From assembly GCF_934294775.1 (NCBI RefSeq), contig NZ_CAKRAH010000020.1:1-44169 (forward strand): DNA of 44,169 nt, in the 5' to 3' direction. Source of the DNA: an uncultured Dorea sp. Lineage in GTDB: Bacteria > Bacillota > Clostridia > Lachnospirales > Lachnospiraceae. Below are positions 7,968 through 16,652 of this stretch, one piece after another. The position numbers were made by a program, and so were the translations under genes. Positions within the stretch are counted from its first letter, which is position 1; each line of letters starts with the position of its first letter. A model generated the notes under the pieces. That model was not told the origin of the DNA, searched no databases, and saw only the letters and a list, made by a program, of their open reading frames with translations.

Positions 7968-9356
7968 TTATCCAACCAGATGCATCATATTAATCAGGAA
8001 AATCCAGCTGAGTCCATAATAAGACACAACCGCAACTAAGTCATTGACCGTCGTAATCAGCGGTCCGGATGCAACTGCCGGGTCTACATGAATCTTCTTA
8101 AAGAATAACGGAATCAGCGTTCCTACTGCTCCTGAGATCACCATTGCAAGCAACAGCGATATTCCGATACAACCAGATACCGCATATGCAAATACAAATG
8201 TCTTTCCTTTGAATAATGCAATATAAAGTCCGATCACTGCAAACGACAGAAGTCCAAGAATCGACCCATTTGAAAATGCGATCTTCATTTCTTTTAATAC
8301 CAGTTCTACTTTCTGCTTTCCTGTCAGGGACTCATCCATCAGTACACGGATCGTTACCGCCAGTGACTGCGTACCTACGTTACCGGCCATATCAAGAATC
8401 AATGACTGGAAACACATAATGATCGTCAGCTGGCTTACCACTTCTTCAAATAATCCAACAACGGATGAAACGATCATTCCAAGTCCCAATAATACCAGAA
8501 GCCATGGAAGTCTCTTTTTGATACTTTCTTTTAATGGTTCTTTCAGATCTTCTTCTGCGGTCAGACCGGCGAACTTCGCATAGTCTTCACCCATCTCGTC
8601 ATCGACCAGGTCTACCATGCTCTGGGATGTAATAACTCCGAGAAGCTTATTATCATTATCCAGAACCGGGATGGAATCTTCTGAATAATCTTTCAGCCTT
8701 TCGATACAGTCATCGATCAGCTCATTACCATATACATATGGATAAGATGTTGCGATCAGGTCTTCCAGTGGAGACTCCTGTCTCGCAATGATCAGATCTT
8801 TCAGATCCATCGCTCCATAAAATGTATTATCCTCCGTTACCATAAATAACGTGGAAATGTTATCGTTCTTTGCCGCCTGGTCTACCAGACTGTTCATAGC
8901 CTGTTTTACTGTAAGATTCTCACGGATCATAATACAGTTCGTTGTCATCCTGCTTCCGATCTCATCCTCATCAAAAGCAGCAATCACTGCCATATCTTTT
9001 CTGGCATCATCATCCATCAGTTCGATCAGAAGAATCTTCTTGTCCTTCGGGATCATCTGAAGCACATCTACTACCGCATCCGTCTCCATCGCTGACAGGA
9101 TTGCTGCTGCTTTCTTAATATCCATCTCATCCAGATATTCAGCTGCCTCCTGTTCATCGATATGCTCAAAGATATCAGAAAGCATATCCAGATCCAGAAT
9201 TCTACATACCTTTCTTCTTTCTGATACTTTTAACTGTGGGAAAACTTCTGCAAGGTCATTCGCATGATAATCTTCCAGTTTACTGCGCATGATACCCGGT
9301 GAAGTATTGCTTCTGATAATTTCCAGTATCTCGGCTGTATAATCTTTGTTTTCCAT
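7968..9356 (-). CDS. mgtE: Magnesium transporter MgtE
   Basis: Protein of 462 aa from the ATG at 9356 (AGGAGGT six bases upstream; the 14 extra codons further up are not needed). Domain order fits MgtE: superhelical N domain (about 1-130, LEDYHANDLAEVFPQL...EYLDEMDIKKAAAIL), a CBS pair (about 135-255, with SIPVLDNDNKLLGVITSQSM), a connecting helix, then five membrane helices. The pore motif region SLILDMAGNVGTQSLAVTIR and the ending SGPLITTVNDLVAV are both present. It imports Mg2+ and is gated by cytosolic Mg2+ through the N/CBS domains. No M-box riboswitch was recognised upstream. Confidence 0.95.
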   Translation of the reverse strand: MENKDYTAEILEIIRSNTSPGIMRSKLEDYHANDLAEVFPQLKVSERRKVCRILDLDMLSDIFEHIDEQEAAEYLDEMDIKKAAAILSAMETDAVVDVLQMIPKDKKILLIELMDDDARKDMAVIAAFDEDEIGSRMTTNCIMIRENLTVKQAMNSLVDQAAKNDNISTLFMVTEDNTFYGAMDLKDLIIARQESPLEDLIATSYPYVYGNELIDDCIERLKDYSEDSIPVLDNDNKLLGVITSQSMVDLVDDEMGEDYAKFAGLTAEEDLKEPLKESIKKRLPWLLVLLGLGMIVSSVVGLFEEVVSQLTIIMCFQSLILDMAGNVGTQSLAVTIRVLMDESLTGKQKVELVLKEMKIAFSNGSILGLLSFAVIGLYIALFKGKTFVFAYAVSGCIGISLLLAMVISGAVGTLIPLFFKKIHVDPAVASGPLITTVNDLVAVVSYYGLSWIFLINMMHLVG

Positions 9357-9438
9357 ACCTCTACCTCCTATCCCTTTTTCTCGCCCACAGAGGTACAAAA
9401 TATACCCTGCTGACGCTGACAGTTTCCGGCAGATATTT

Positions 9439-9558
9439 TTACATACATAGAACCTGCCGCCGGCAGCTTCTCTTGCATATTATGGTATACATAGAACTTG
9501 CCACTGGCAGCTTTTCTTGCGGTATCAAAAAGAATCTATGCTCTTTTATTTTCCGCAT
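9439..9558 (-). CDS. Candidate 39-aa small ORF upstream of mgtE
   Basis: ATG at 9558 with GGAGAG about nine bases upstream, ending in TAA at 9439; starts MRKIKEHRFFLIPQEKLPV. It spans both copies of the 33-bp direct repeat, so part of it is repeat-encoded. It could be a leader peptide or chance; no family recognised. Confidence 0.2.
   Translation of the reverse strand: MRKIKEHRFFLIPQEKLPVASSMYTIICKRSCRRQVLCM
9442..9520. repeat. Two direct repeats of about 33 bp
   Basis: Copy 1 begins ACATAGAACCTGCCGCCGG (from 9445) and copy 2 ACATAGAACTTGCCACTGG (from 9490); both continue CAGCTT-T-TCTTGC. Each contains a small TGCC...GGCA dyad. They differ at about four positions and lie in the mgtE upstream region. 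Confidence 0.6.
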
Positions 9559-9793
9559 ATCTTTCTGCTCTCCACTGTCTGTTTTTTCGCATTGTAAAAC
9601 ATACACAAGATATTATTCATCCTGCATATACAACTGTAGGATTTCATTTCCTACATAAACGACTGCACATATTCACTTGTAATACTCATTGGGAAAATAG
9701 GATAAGAAATAAAAGAAATTTATCATATATTCATTATATATCGTAACGGTCTACAGACTCTGCCACCGATACCCTCCTGCAGATATCTGCGGC

Positions 9794-9883
9794 TTAAATA
9801 TAACAGAACCGACCGTCGCTTTTTAAATATTCTGATTTCCATCCTATGCTGCAACTTCGCCCATGACTATCGCAACCGTCCAT
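9794..9883 (-). CDS. Candidate 29-aa small ORF or structured RNA
   Basis: ATG at 9883 with AGGTGA seven bases upstream, ending TAA at 9794; starts MDGCDSHGRSCSIGWKSEYL. The same stretch can fold: AACAGAA-TG-GAC at its 5' side pairs with GTC-GG-TTCTGTT at its 3' side. The remaining bases from 9357 to 10192 show no convincing gene, only small dyads such as GCAGATATCTGC (9779-9790) and AT-rich promoter-like DNA. Confidence 0.25.
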   Translation of the reverse strand: MDGCDSHGRSCSIGWKSEYLKSDGRFCYI

Positions 9884-10192
9884 TCTGTTCACCTGCCTTT
9901 TTCATTGAATTTTTCCAAAAATACATAGCAGTTTTTCACTACCCGCAACTATTATAGACGCTTAAGATATGAATTTCAAGCACTTTCCTTTGATTTACTT
10001 TCATTTTACTTTTCTTCTATTACGCAGCTCCCCTCTCTCTTACATAAACTGACTTATTTGCAGTATTTTATTCGTAATATTGTATATAAATTCAAACATA
10101 CCACATCCCTATTATTTCTTATGCTATACTTTTGGTGTTGTTTTTATAGATTAGAGGAATAAAACAAAAGAGAGAGAGGGTAATATTTACAC

Positions 10193-11836
10193 ATGAATTC
10201 ATTGAAACCAATGTTATTGACTTCACTGAAATCTTACGACCGTACTCAGTTTGTAAAGGATGTGACTGCCGGTATCATCGTTGCGATCATCGCACTTCCG
10301 CTGTCCATTGCGCTTGCCCTGGCATCTGGTGTCGGGCCGGAAGCCGGAATCTTTACCGCCATCGTTGCAGGATTCGTCATCTCTGCCCTTGGCGGAAGCA
10401 GTGTACAGATTGCCGGACCGACCGCTGCATTTGCAACCATCGTTGCAGGTATCGTTGCAAAAGACGGACTGGACGGACTCGTGATTTCAACCATCCTTGC
10501 AGGTATCTTCCTGATCCTGATGGGGCTTTGCCACTTCGGAAGCCTGATTAAGTTCATCCCATATACCATTACAACGGGATTTACTTCCGGAATTGCAGTC
10601 ACGATCGTTATCGGACAATTAAAAGATTTCTTTGGAGTTACTTATCCAGACGGCGTAAAGCCAATCGAAACTACTGAAAAATTCAAGGCATTTATAGAAA
10701 ATATTTCAACAGCGAACAAAGATGCGCTGATCGTCGGCATTGTAAGCCTTGCGATCCTGATCATCTCCCCGATGATCTTTAAGAAACTCCCTGGTTCACT
10801 GATTGCTGTTATCATTGGCATCCTGATGGTAAAATTCCTGCCGCTTAAAGTATCCACAATTGGAAATCTTTATACGATCAGTAATTCCCTGCCATCCTTC
10901 CATATTCCTTCCGTTAATCTGGAGGTTGTACAAAATGCGATTCCAAATGCATTTACGATTGCGGTACTTGCTGCGATCGAATCACTCCTTTCCTGCGTAG
11001 TTGCAGACGGAATGATCAATGGAAAGCATCGTTCCGACATGGAACTGGTTGCCCAGGGTGCCGGTAACATTGCATCTGCTTTATTTGGCGGAATTCCTGC
11101 TACCGGAGCCATTGCACGAACAGCTGCCAATATTAAAAACGGCGGACGTACTCCGGTTGCCGGAATGGTTCATTCTATCACACTGGTTATCGTACTTGTT
11201 GTACTGATGCCATTTGCCGGAATGATTCCGATGCCAACGATTGCGGCGATTCTTTTCATCGTTGCTTATAATATGTGTCAGTGGCGAACCTTCGTCCACC
11301 TGATCTGTACCGCACCAAAGAGTGATATCATCGTACTGTTTACCACCTTCATCCTCACCATTTTGTTTGACCTGGTTGTTGCGATTGAAATCGGTATGGT
11401 GCTTGCTTGTCTTCTCTTTATTAAACGTATGAGTGAAGAAACCCATGTAGACAGCTGGGTATATGTAGATGACGATACACCGGATGTCAACGAACATCTC
11501 CAGAAACTGCCGCTGCAGATCCGTGTCTACGAGATCACAGGACCTCTGTTCTTCGGTGCGGCAGATGCAATTGAGCATATCGTGGTCAAGGATTTCACTA
11601 CTTGTCTGGTTCTGCGTATGAGAAGCGTACCTGCCATCGACAGTACAGCAATGAACGCACTTCAGAATCTTGTAAAAGTATGCGAAGGAAGAGGAATCAC
11701 CCTGGTGTTCTCACATGTTAATGAGCAGCCGATGCGGGTTATGAAGAAAGCTGGATTTGTGGAACTGGTAGGGGAGGAGAACTTCTGTCCTAATATTTCC
11801 GCGGCGCTTGCGCATGCGGAGGGCTTAATCAAATAG
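10193..11836 (+). CDS. SulP family anion transporter with STAS domain
   Basis: Protein of 547 aa. N-terminal DVTAGIIVAIIALPLSIALALASGV and the GPTAAF segment are SulP hallmarks; about ten to twelve membrane segments to about residue 415, then a cytoplasmic STAS domain (about 440-547) with IRVYEITGPLFFGAADAIE and the DSTAMNAL loop. SulP proteins move sulfate, bicarbonate or dicarboxylates, so naming a substrate would be a guess. AGAGAGAGAGGG lies about 12 bases upstream of the ATG. Single-gene unit with a strong hairpin at its stop codon. Its sequence is more GC-rich than the intergenic DNA before it. Confidence 0.92.
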   Translation: MNSLKPMLLTSLKSYDRTQFVKDVTAGIIVAIIALPLSIALALASGVGPEAGIFTAIVAGFVISALGGSSVQIAGPTAAFATIVAGIVAKDGLDGLVISTILAGIFLILMGLCHFGSLIKFIPYTITTGFTSGIAVTIVIGQLKDFFGVTYPDGVKPIETTEKFKAFIENISTANKDALIVGIVSLAILIISPMIFKKLPGSLIAVIIGILMVKFLPLKVSTIGNLYTISNSLPSFHIPSVNLEVVQNAIPNAFTIAVLAAIESLLSCVVADGMINGKHRSDMELVAQGAGNIASALFGGIPATGAIARTAANIKNGGRTPVAGMVHSITLVIVLVVLMPFAGMIPMPTIAAILFIVAYNMCQWRTFVHLICTAPKSDIIVLFTTFILTILFDLVVAIEIGMVLACLLFIKRMSEETHVDSWVYVDDDTPDVNEHLQKLPLQIRVYEITGPLFFGAADAIEHIVVKDFTTCLVLRMRSVPAIDSTAMNALQNLVKVCEGRGITLVFSHVNEQPMRVMKKAGFVELVGEENFCPNISAALAHAEGLIK

Positions 11837-11883
11837 TTGAAGGGCGTAACCGGGGTAAGTTACCACGGTTACGCCCTCCAACT
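11835..11883 (+). terminator. Terminator-like hairpin at the SulP stop codon
   Basis: Arms AGTTGAAGGGCGTAACCG (11835-11852) and CGGTTACGCCCTCCAACT (11866-11883), followed by ATTTTAT. The right arm is also the left part of the repeat element described next. Confidence 0.75.
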
Positions 11884-11953
11884 ATTTTATACACTACCGC
11901 CTGCCAGCGCTTTCTCATGGACCGGGAGGTCACAATGAATTAGTGTATTAAAC
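11852..11953. repeat. Palindromic interspersed element, copy 1 (internally deleted)
   Basis: Shares with 14754-14895 the blocks GGTTACGCCC-CCAACTATTT, ATACACT, CCAGCG-TTTCTCATGGACC, GGGA-G-CAC-ATGAA and AGTGTATTAAACA. Compared with copy 2 it lacks about 40 bases of the left inner arm. Its right end, read on the minus strand as TGTTTAATACACT, contains the TAA stop codon of thrH. Confidence 0.75.
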
Positions 11954-12553
11954 ACCAATTACTTTTTTAATTGCCCCAAGCAGCTCCTCATATGTCTCAT
12001 AAGCCGGGATCTGCGGATAATCTTCTTTGATCTTGTCTGTTGTTCTGAATAAGAATCCTGCCTTTCCGGCCTGGATCATTCCCAGATCATTATAAGAATC
12101 TCCACTTGCGATTGTTTCAAATCCGATAGACTGCAGTGCTTTTACCGTACTGAGCTTAGAATTTTCCACACGCATCTTAAAGTCCGTGATCTCGCCATCT
12201 TCCGCAATCTCCAGACTGTTGCAGAAGAGTGTCGGACGGCCAAGCTTTTCCATTAAAGGCATGGCAAACTCTGTAAATGTATCACTGATCAGAATGACCT
12301 GACTGAACGAACGTAGTTCATCTAAGAACTCTTTTGCTCCCGGAAGCGGATTAATCTTCGCAATTGTCTCCTGAATCTCTTTGATGCCAAGTCCATGTTC
12401 CTTTAATACCGAAAGTCTCCACCGCATCAATTTATCGTAATCCGGTTCATCTCTTGTCGTTCTTTTCAGCTCCGGAATTCCACTTGCCTCTGCAAATGCA
12501 ATCCAGATCTCCGGTACTAATACTCCTTCAACATCCAAACATGTAATATACAT
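11948..12553 (-). CDS. thrH: ThrH: phosphoserine phosphatase / homoserine phosphotransferase
   Basis: Protein of 201 aa, the usual length of ThrH, a HAD enzyme that removes phosphate from phosphoserine and can pass it to homoserine. Motif I is DVEGVLVPE (Asp7, Glu9; ThrH has E where most HAD have D), motif II ISDTFTEF, motif III/IV GDSYNDLGM. It begins after CAGGAGG and ends GV*, where the stop comes from the repeat element. Single gene, convergent to the SulP gene. Confidence 0.9.
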   Translation of the reverse strand: MYITCLDVEGVLVPEIWIAFAEASGIPELKRTTRDEPDYDKLMRWRLSVLKEHGLGIKEIQETIAKINPLPGAKEFLDELRSFSQVILISDTFTEFAMPLMEKLGRPTLFCNSLEIAEDGEITDFKMRVENSKLSTVKALQSIGFETIASGDSYNDLGMIQAGKAGFLFRTTDKIKEDYPQIPAYETYEELLGAIKKVIGV

Positions 12554-12592
12554 TTTCTCGTTCCTCCTGTATCTGCCTTATTTTGCTTTTTA

Positions 12593-12778
12593 TCATATCA
12601 CAATACCTGGCTGCGAATCCAGAAGTTTTTCAAACTCTTCTTCTGAAACCGCTTTGGAAAAATAGAATCCCTGCAGATAATCGCATCCATAATTCTTCAG
12701 GAAATCTGCCTGCTCTTTCGTCTCCACACCTTCTGCGATCACCTTCATATCCAGATGATGTGTCAGATCGATCTTTTC
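12593..12778 (-). pseudogene. C-terminal relic of an EAL-domain c-di-GMP phosphodiesterase
   Basis: The minus strand reads 61 codons beginning EKIDLTHHLDMKVIAEGVET and continuing with KEQADFLKNYGCDYLQGFYF, which is the last third of an EAL domain (AEGVET and QG-Y-F-KP-type end). A TAA lies immediately before it and no start or ribosome site is present, so the catalytic EAL motif and all upstream domains are gone. It sits between thrH and the rRNA methyltransferase gene. Confidence 0.85.
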
Positions 12779-12855
12779 TTAATTGCTGCCTGCTGATGCC
12801 CCTTGCATCTTCCATACATTTTAGCAGAAATGTGTCTCTAACTCTACTCGTTTTT

Positions 12856-13758
12856 CTATTCCTTTTCTTCATTTTTCTGATATGTGGATGAATTCTTTCC
12901 AAGCTCCCAGAAAGCCACGGCACTTGCCGCCGCAACATTCAATGAATCCACTCCATGCGACATCGGGATCATCACTGTATAATCACATTTTGCCAGTGTC
13001 GCATCTGCCAGGCCATCCCCTTCTGTTCCAAGAATGACTGCCAGCTTTTCCTCTTTTATAAGATCCGGATCACCAATATTTACCGAATCCTCCTTCAGCG
13101 CCATCGCAACCGTCTTAAATCCCATTTTTCTCAAACACGCCATACCATCATCCGGCCACACAAAAGAGTTATCCACAAATGTCCACGGAATCTGGAACAC
13201 TGTCCCCATACTGACACGGCTTGCCCTCCTGTAAAGTGGATTACTGCATCCCGGAGTCAATATCACAGCATCCATATGTAAAGCCGCTGCCGAACGGAAA
13301 ATTGCTCCTACATTTGTAGGATTCATTACATTTTCCAGAACCGCAATTCTCTTACAGCCACTACAGATATCCTGCAGCTTTGGCAGATTTTTTCTTTTCA
13401 TTGCACACAGCATTCCTCTGGTCAGCTTAAATCCAGTAAGCTTTGTAAGCACTTCAAATTCTGCTGTATACACCGGAATATTTCCACATTTCCTTAGAAT
13501 TTCTATCGTCTCTGCATCTTCCAGCATCTGCTTTTTCTCTACCAGTACCGATACCGGCTGATACCCTCCTTCTAATGCCCTTCCAATCACCTTCGGGCTT
13601 TCAGCTATGAACAGTCCATCCTCTGGATGATCTTTATTCAGAAGCTGTGCCTCTGTAAGTCTTGCATAGACATCCAGTTCCGGAGCATTAAAATGCTTAA
13701 TTTCTATATATTCTATGCTTTTAGCACCTTCCTCTTTCTCATTTTCAAAATGCTTCAT
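12856..13758 (-). CDS. SpoU/TrmH-family rRNA 2'-O-methyltransferase
   Basis: Protein of 300 aa from the ATG at 13758 (GAGGAAAA upstream). N-terminal substrate-binding part (about 15-110, with DGLFIAESPKVIGRALEG), then the knotted SPOUT domain with motif 1 NPTNVGAIFRSAAAL, motif 2 VILGTEGDGL and motif 3 IPMSHGVDSLNVAAASAVAF. It transfers a methyl group from SAM to a ribose 2'-OH, usually in 23S rRNA or tRNA; the target is unknown. Single gene divergent from the SAM methyltransferase. Confidence 0.9.
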   Translation of the reverse strand: MKHFENEKEEGAKSIEYIEIKHFNAPELDVYARLTEAQLLNKDHPEDGLFIAESPKVIGRALEGGYQPVSVLVEKKQMLEDAETIEILRKCGNIPVYTAEFEVLTKLTGFKLTRGMLCAMKRKNLPKLQDICSGCKRIAVLENVMNPTNVGAIFRSAAALHMDAVILTPGCSNPLYRRASRVSMGTVFQIPWTFVDNSFVWPDDGMACLRKMGFKTVAMALKEDSVNIGDPDLIKEEKLAVILGTEGDGLADATLAKCDYTVMIPMSHGVDSLNVAAASAVAFWELGKNSSTYQKNEEKE

Positions 13759-13840
13759 TATATTTTCCTCTATCATCTTTTTTCTATATCTCTTCATAAA
13801 ATACCACAGATTACTCTTAAGCTACACTACTTCGGTATCA

Positions 13841-13866
13841 AAAGTTCTATCGTACAAGTACGAACA
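13841..13866. promoter_or_regulatory. Dyad in the divergent rRNA-methyltransferase/SAM-methyltransferase gap
   Basis: CGTAC-AA-GTACG at 13851-13862 flanked by GTTC/GAAC in the interval between two divergent genes. A possible operator; no regulator is encoded next to it. Confidence 0.3.
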
Positions 13867-13980
13867 GATTCCTGGAATCATTATATGATGTAATCAGAAA
13901 AAATAAAATATGTTTGTACATAATCCGCAACTATATGTTAAAGTTTAATTACGAAATTTTACTAAGGAGACTTTTTCACT

Positions 13981-14763
13981 ATGATGACTGAACTCGAAAA
14001 ATATTATAATAAATTCAACGAAGAAAAACGCCTTGGAAGCCGCCACGGCCAGGTGGAATTCACCACTTCTATGAAATACATCCACGAATACCTCCCGGAA
14101 GACAAATCCGCCAAGATTCTCGATGTCGGCGCCGGAACCGGACGTTACAGCGTGGCACTTGCCGAAGAAGGTTACGATGTAACCGCCGTAGAACTGGTAA
14201 AATATAATCTAGGAATCTTAAAAAAGAAGAACAGCTCCGTAAAAGCTTATCAGGGAAATGCCATGAAATTATCCCGATTTCCAGATAAGGAATTCGATGT
14301 TGTCCTCGTTTTCGGACCGATGTATCATCTATACTCCATGAAAGATAAAGTAAAAGCCCTGACAGAAGCCAAACGGGTATTAAAAGACGATGGGGTAATG
14401 TTAGTTGCCTACTGCATGAATGAATATAGTGTGCTTACTTATGGGTTCAAGCAGAATCATATCTTAGAATGTATTGAAAATGGAAAGATTGATGAAAACT
14501 TCCGTGTTCAGCCAAAACCGGAAGATCTGTATGATTATGTAAGACTGGAAGACATGGATGCCTACAACGAAGCCGCCGGACTAAAACGCATCAAGGTCAT
14601 CTCCGCCGACGGACCTTCCGACTACATGCGCCCAGTCCTGAATGCGATGGATGACAAGACGTTTGAGACATTTATCCGTTATCATCTGTCTGTGTGTGAA
14701 AGACCAGAGCTTGTGGGGGCGGGATCACATACGGTGGATATTCTTCAAAAACTTCCAGGGTAA
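13981..14763 (+). CDS. Class I SAM-dependent methyltransferase
   Basis: Protein of 260 aa. SAM-binding motif I ILDVGAGTGRYS at residues 46-57, acidic end of strand 2 in VTAVELV, motif II region FDVVLVFGPMYHLYS. It resembles small-molecule methyltransferases of the Methyltransf_25/11 type; the acceptor is unknown. AAGGAGA precedes the ATG by 11 bases. The final codons and the stop (PG, TAA) lie in the left end of repeat copy 2, so the present C-terminus may have been set by that element. Confidence 0.85.
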   Translation: MMTELEKYYNKFNEEKRLGSRHGQVEFTTSMKYIHEYLPEDKSAKILDVGAGTGRYSVALAEEGYDVTAVELVKYNLGILKKKNSSVKAYQGNAMKLSRFPDKEFDVVLVFGPMYHLYSMKDKVKALTEAKRVLKDDGVMLVAYCMNEYSVLTYGFKQNHILECIENGKIDENFRVQPKPEDLYDYVRLEDMDAYNEAAGLKRIKVISADGPSDYMRPVLNAMDDKTFETFIRYHLSVCERPELVGAGSHTVDILQKLPG

Positions 14764-14895
14764 GCACTCACAGTTACGCCCTTCAACTATTTCATACACT
14801 TTCGGCTTCAGTCACGACATGAGAAAGCGCTGCAAACAGGATGCCAGCGTTTTCTCATGGACCGGGATGCCACGATGAAACAGTGTATTAAACAG
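14754..14895. repeat. Palindromic interspersed element, copy 2
   Basis: About 140 bp. Outer arms ATACACT (14795-14801) and AGTGTAT (14882-14888); inner arms CATGAGAAAGCGCTG (14818-14832) and CCAGCGTTTTCTCATG (14844-14859) around an 11-base loop. It supplies the TAA stops of both flanking convergent genes: the methyltransferase on the left and treA on the right (minus strand TGTTTAATACACT). Copy 1 lies at 11852-11953. Confidence 0.8.
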
Positions 14896-16522
14896 CCAAA
14901 AATTCATATGCCCGCAATGTAATCTTCCCATCCTTCACATCCAAATTTCCCACATAATTTCCAATCACCTTCTGGAATTCATCCCCGGCTGTCCATTCTA
15001 CTTCTACCGGTTCTTCCTTCAGGTTACAAAGAACTTCCAGCTTCTGATCACCTAATGTTCTTGTGTATCTTAATATTGCTTCATTTTCTTCTTCCTGGAA
15101 TGCGATCTTTCCCTGGGAAATGATCTTCATTTCTTTTCTGAGTGCAATTAATTTTTTGTAGAAATTCAGGACGGAGTCTTCATCCTGCTCTTCTGCTTCT
15201 ACATTGATCTGTCTGTAATTATCTTCCACCTGAATCCACGGTGTGCTCTCTGAGAATCCTGCATTTTCTGTTGCATTCCACTGCATCGGTGTTCTTGAAT
15301 TATCACGTGACCGTTCTGCCAGTGTCTGCAGTGCTTCTTCTTTTGTCTTGCCTTCTGATAATAAGATTTCATAATAATTCAGACTTTCTACATCACGGTA
15401 CTGGTCGATGGATGTAAAGTGAGCATTTGTCATTCCCAGCTCCTCTCCCTGGTAAATGTATGGTGTGCCCTGCATCAGATGCACAGCTCCTGCAAGCATC
15501 TTTGCCGATTCTTTCCAGTATTTTCCTTCATTTCCCATACGGCTTACGATACGCGGCTGGTCGTGGTTGCACCAGAACAATGCATTCCATCCATTTCCTG
15601 CCTGCGCACCTTCCTGCCAGGTCTTGAAAAGATTTTTAAGTTCTACATAATCCGGCTTTGCAAGCTCCCATTTCTTTCCGTCTTTATAATCCACCTTCAG
15701 ATGATGAAAGTTAAAACACATTGACAGCTCTTTTTCGTCTGGATTGGAATAACGGATACAGTTTTCCAATGTTGTAGATGACATCTCTCCTACTGTGATC
15801 ATGTCCTCAATATCAGTATCTTTTACCAGTTCTTTGATAAATTCATGTACGTGTCTTCCATCTGTGTAAAATCTTCTTCCGTCTCCGATATGATCATCTT
15901 CATATACTTCCGGTTTGGAGATTACATTTACTACATCAAAGCGGAATCCTCGGATTCCTTTTTCTTTCCAGAAACGGATCACATCTTTTAATTCTTCTCT
16001 TACTTCCGGGTTTTCCCAGTTTAAGTCTGCCTGTGTTACATCATACAGGTGCAGATACCATTTGCCAAGGTCGTCAACATATTCCCATGCAGGACCGCCG
16101 AACTTGGATACCCAGTTTGTTGGAAGCTTGTCTTTTTCTCCATCTTTGAAAATGTAATAGTCCTGGTACTTTTTCTCGCCTTTTAATGCTCTCTGGAACC
16201 ACTCATGTTCTGTGGATGTATGGTTAAATACCATATCCAGCATCAGTCGCATCCCACGTGCATCTGCCTCGCGGATCAGCTCTTCTAAGTCTTCCATGAT
16301 TCCGTATCTTGGATCAATCATTCTATAGTCTGCCACGTCGTATCCATTGTCATTCTGCGGTGAGATGAAGAATGGTGTCAGCCACAGATATTCTACGCCG
16401 AGACTCTTCAGATAGTCCAGTCTCTCTGTAATTCCTTTCAAATCTCCAAATCCATCTCCGTTGGAATCCTGAAAAGACTTTGGATAAATCTGATATACAA
16501 CTTTATCTTTAAAATTTTCCAT
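14888..16522 (-). CDS. treA: Trehalose-6-phosphate hydrolase (GH13)
   Basis: Protein of 544 aa, usual for the family. Expected reaction: trehalose 6-phosphate + water to glucose + glucose 6-phosphate, in the cytoplasm. GH13 residues: DMVFNHTS (Asp96 region), nucleophile D196 in GFRFD, acid/base E246 in TVGEM, D321 in NHDQPR. The start MENFKDKVVYQIYPKSFQDS has AAAGAGGAAAT just upstream. Sequence alone does not separate this from oligo-1,6-glucosidase; the trehalose-type PTS upstream and the TreR-like regulator decide it. It is the last gene of the tre operon and its stop codon lies inside the palindromic element. Confidence 0.87.
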   Translation of the reverse strand: MENFKDKVVYQIYPKSFQDSNGDGFGDLKGITERLDYLKSLGVEYLWLTPFFISPQNDNGYDVADYRMIDPRYGIMEDLEELIREADARGMRLMLDMVFNHTSTEHEWFQRALKGEKKYQDYYIFKDGEKDKLPTNWVSKFGGPAWEYVDDLGKWYLHLYDVTQADLNWENPEVREELKDVIRFWKEKGIRGFRFDVVNVISKPEVYEDDHIGDGRRFYTDGRHVHEFIKELVKDTDIEDMITVGEMSSTTLENCIRYSNPDEKELSMCFNFHHLKVDYKDGKKWELAKPDYVELKNLFKTWQEGAQAGNGWNALFWCNHDQPRIVSRMGNEGKYWKESAKMLAGAVHLMQGTPYIYQGEELGMTNAHFTSIDQYRDVESLNYYEILLSEGKTKEEALQTLAERSRDNSRTPMQWNATENAGFSESTPWIQVEDNYRQINVEAEEQDEDSVLNFYKKLIALRKEMKIISQGKIAFQEEENEAILRYTRTLGDQKLEVLCNLKEEPVEVEWTAGDEFQKVIGNYVGNLDVKDGKITLRAYEFLAV

Positions 16523-16550
16523 TTTATTTCCTCTTTTTCATATCTAATTC

Positions 16551-16652
16551 TTACTTAGTTTTCAACAATTTACTTTCTGTTTTTGCAGCCTTGTCTTTTT
16601 CATCCGCCTGCTGCTTTGGCAATCCTTGTAGTCTTGCACTTTTACTTAACAT
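16551..16652 (-). CDS. Candidate 33-aa protein between treP and treA
   Basis: The ATG at 16652 overlaps the end of treP (the treP stop lies two codons further on). GAGGTG stands a few bases before it. It encodes a basic, Lys/Gln/Glu/Asp-rich peptide starting MLSKSARLQGLPKQQADEK and ends in TAA. Position and ribosome site argue for translation in the tre operon, but no family is recognised and the low-complexity composition allows chance. Confidence 0.35.
   Translation of the reverse strand: MLSKSARLQGLPKQQADEKDKAAKTESKLLKTK

Noticed and set aside
9357..10192. M-box (ykoK) magnesium riboswitch upstream of mgtE
   Set aside because: The conserved M-box core was not found on the minus strand despite the long leader.
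11081..11578. 165-codon frame antisense to the SulP gene
   Set aside because: Low-complexity Asn/Asp/Arg-rich shadow of the SulP coding sequence.
12630..12938. 102-codon minus-strand frame
   Set aside because: It is out of frame with, and overlaps, the recognisable EAL relic and the end of the rRNA methyltransferase gene.
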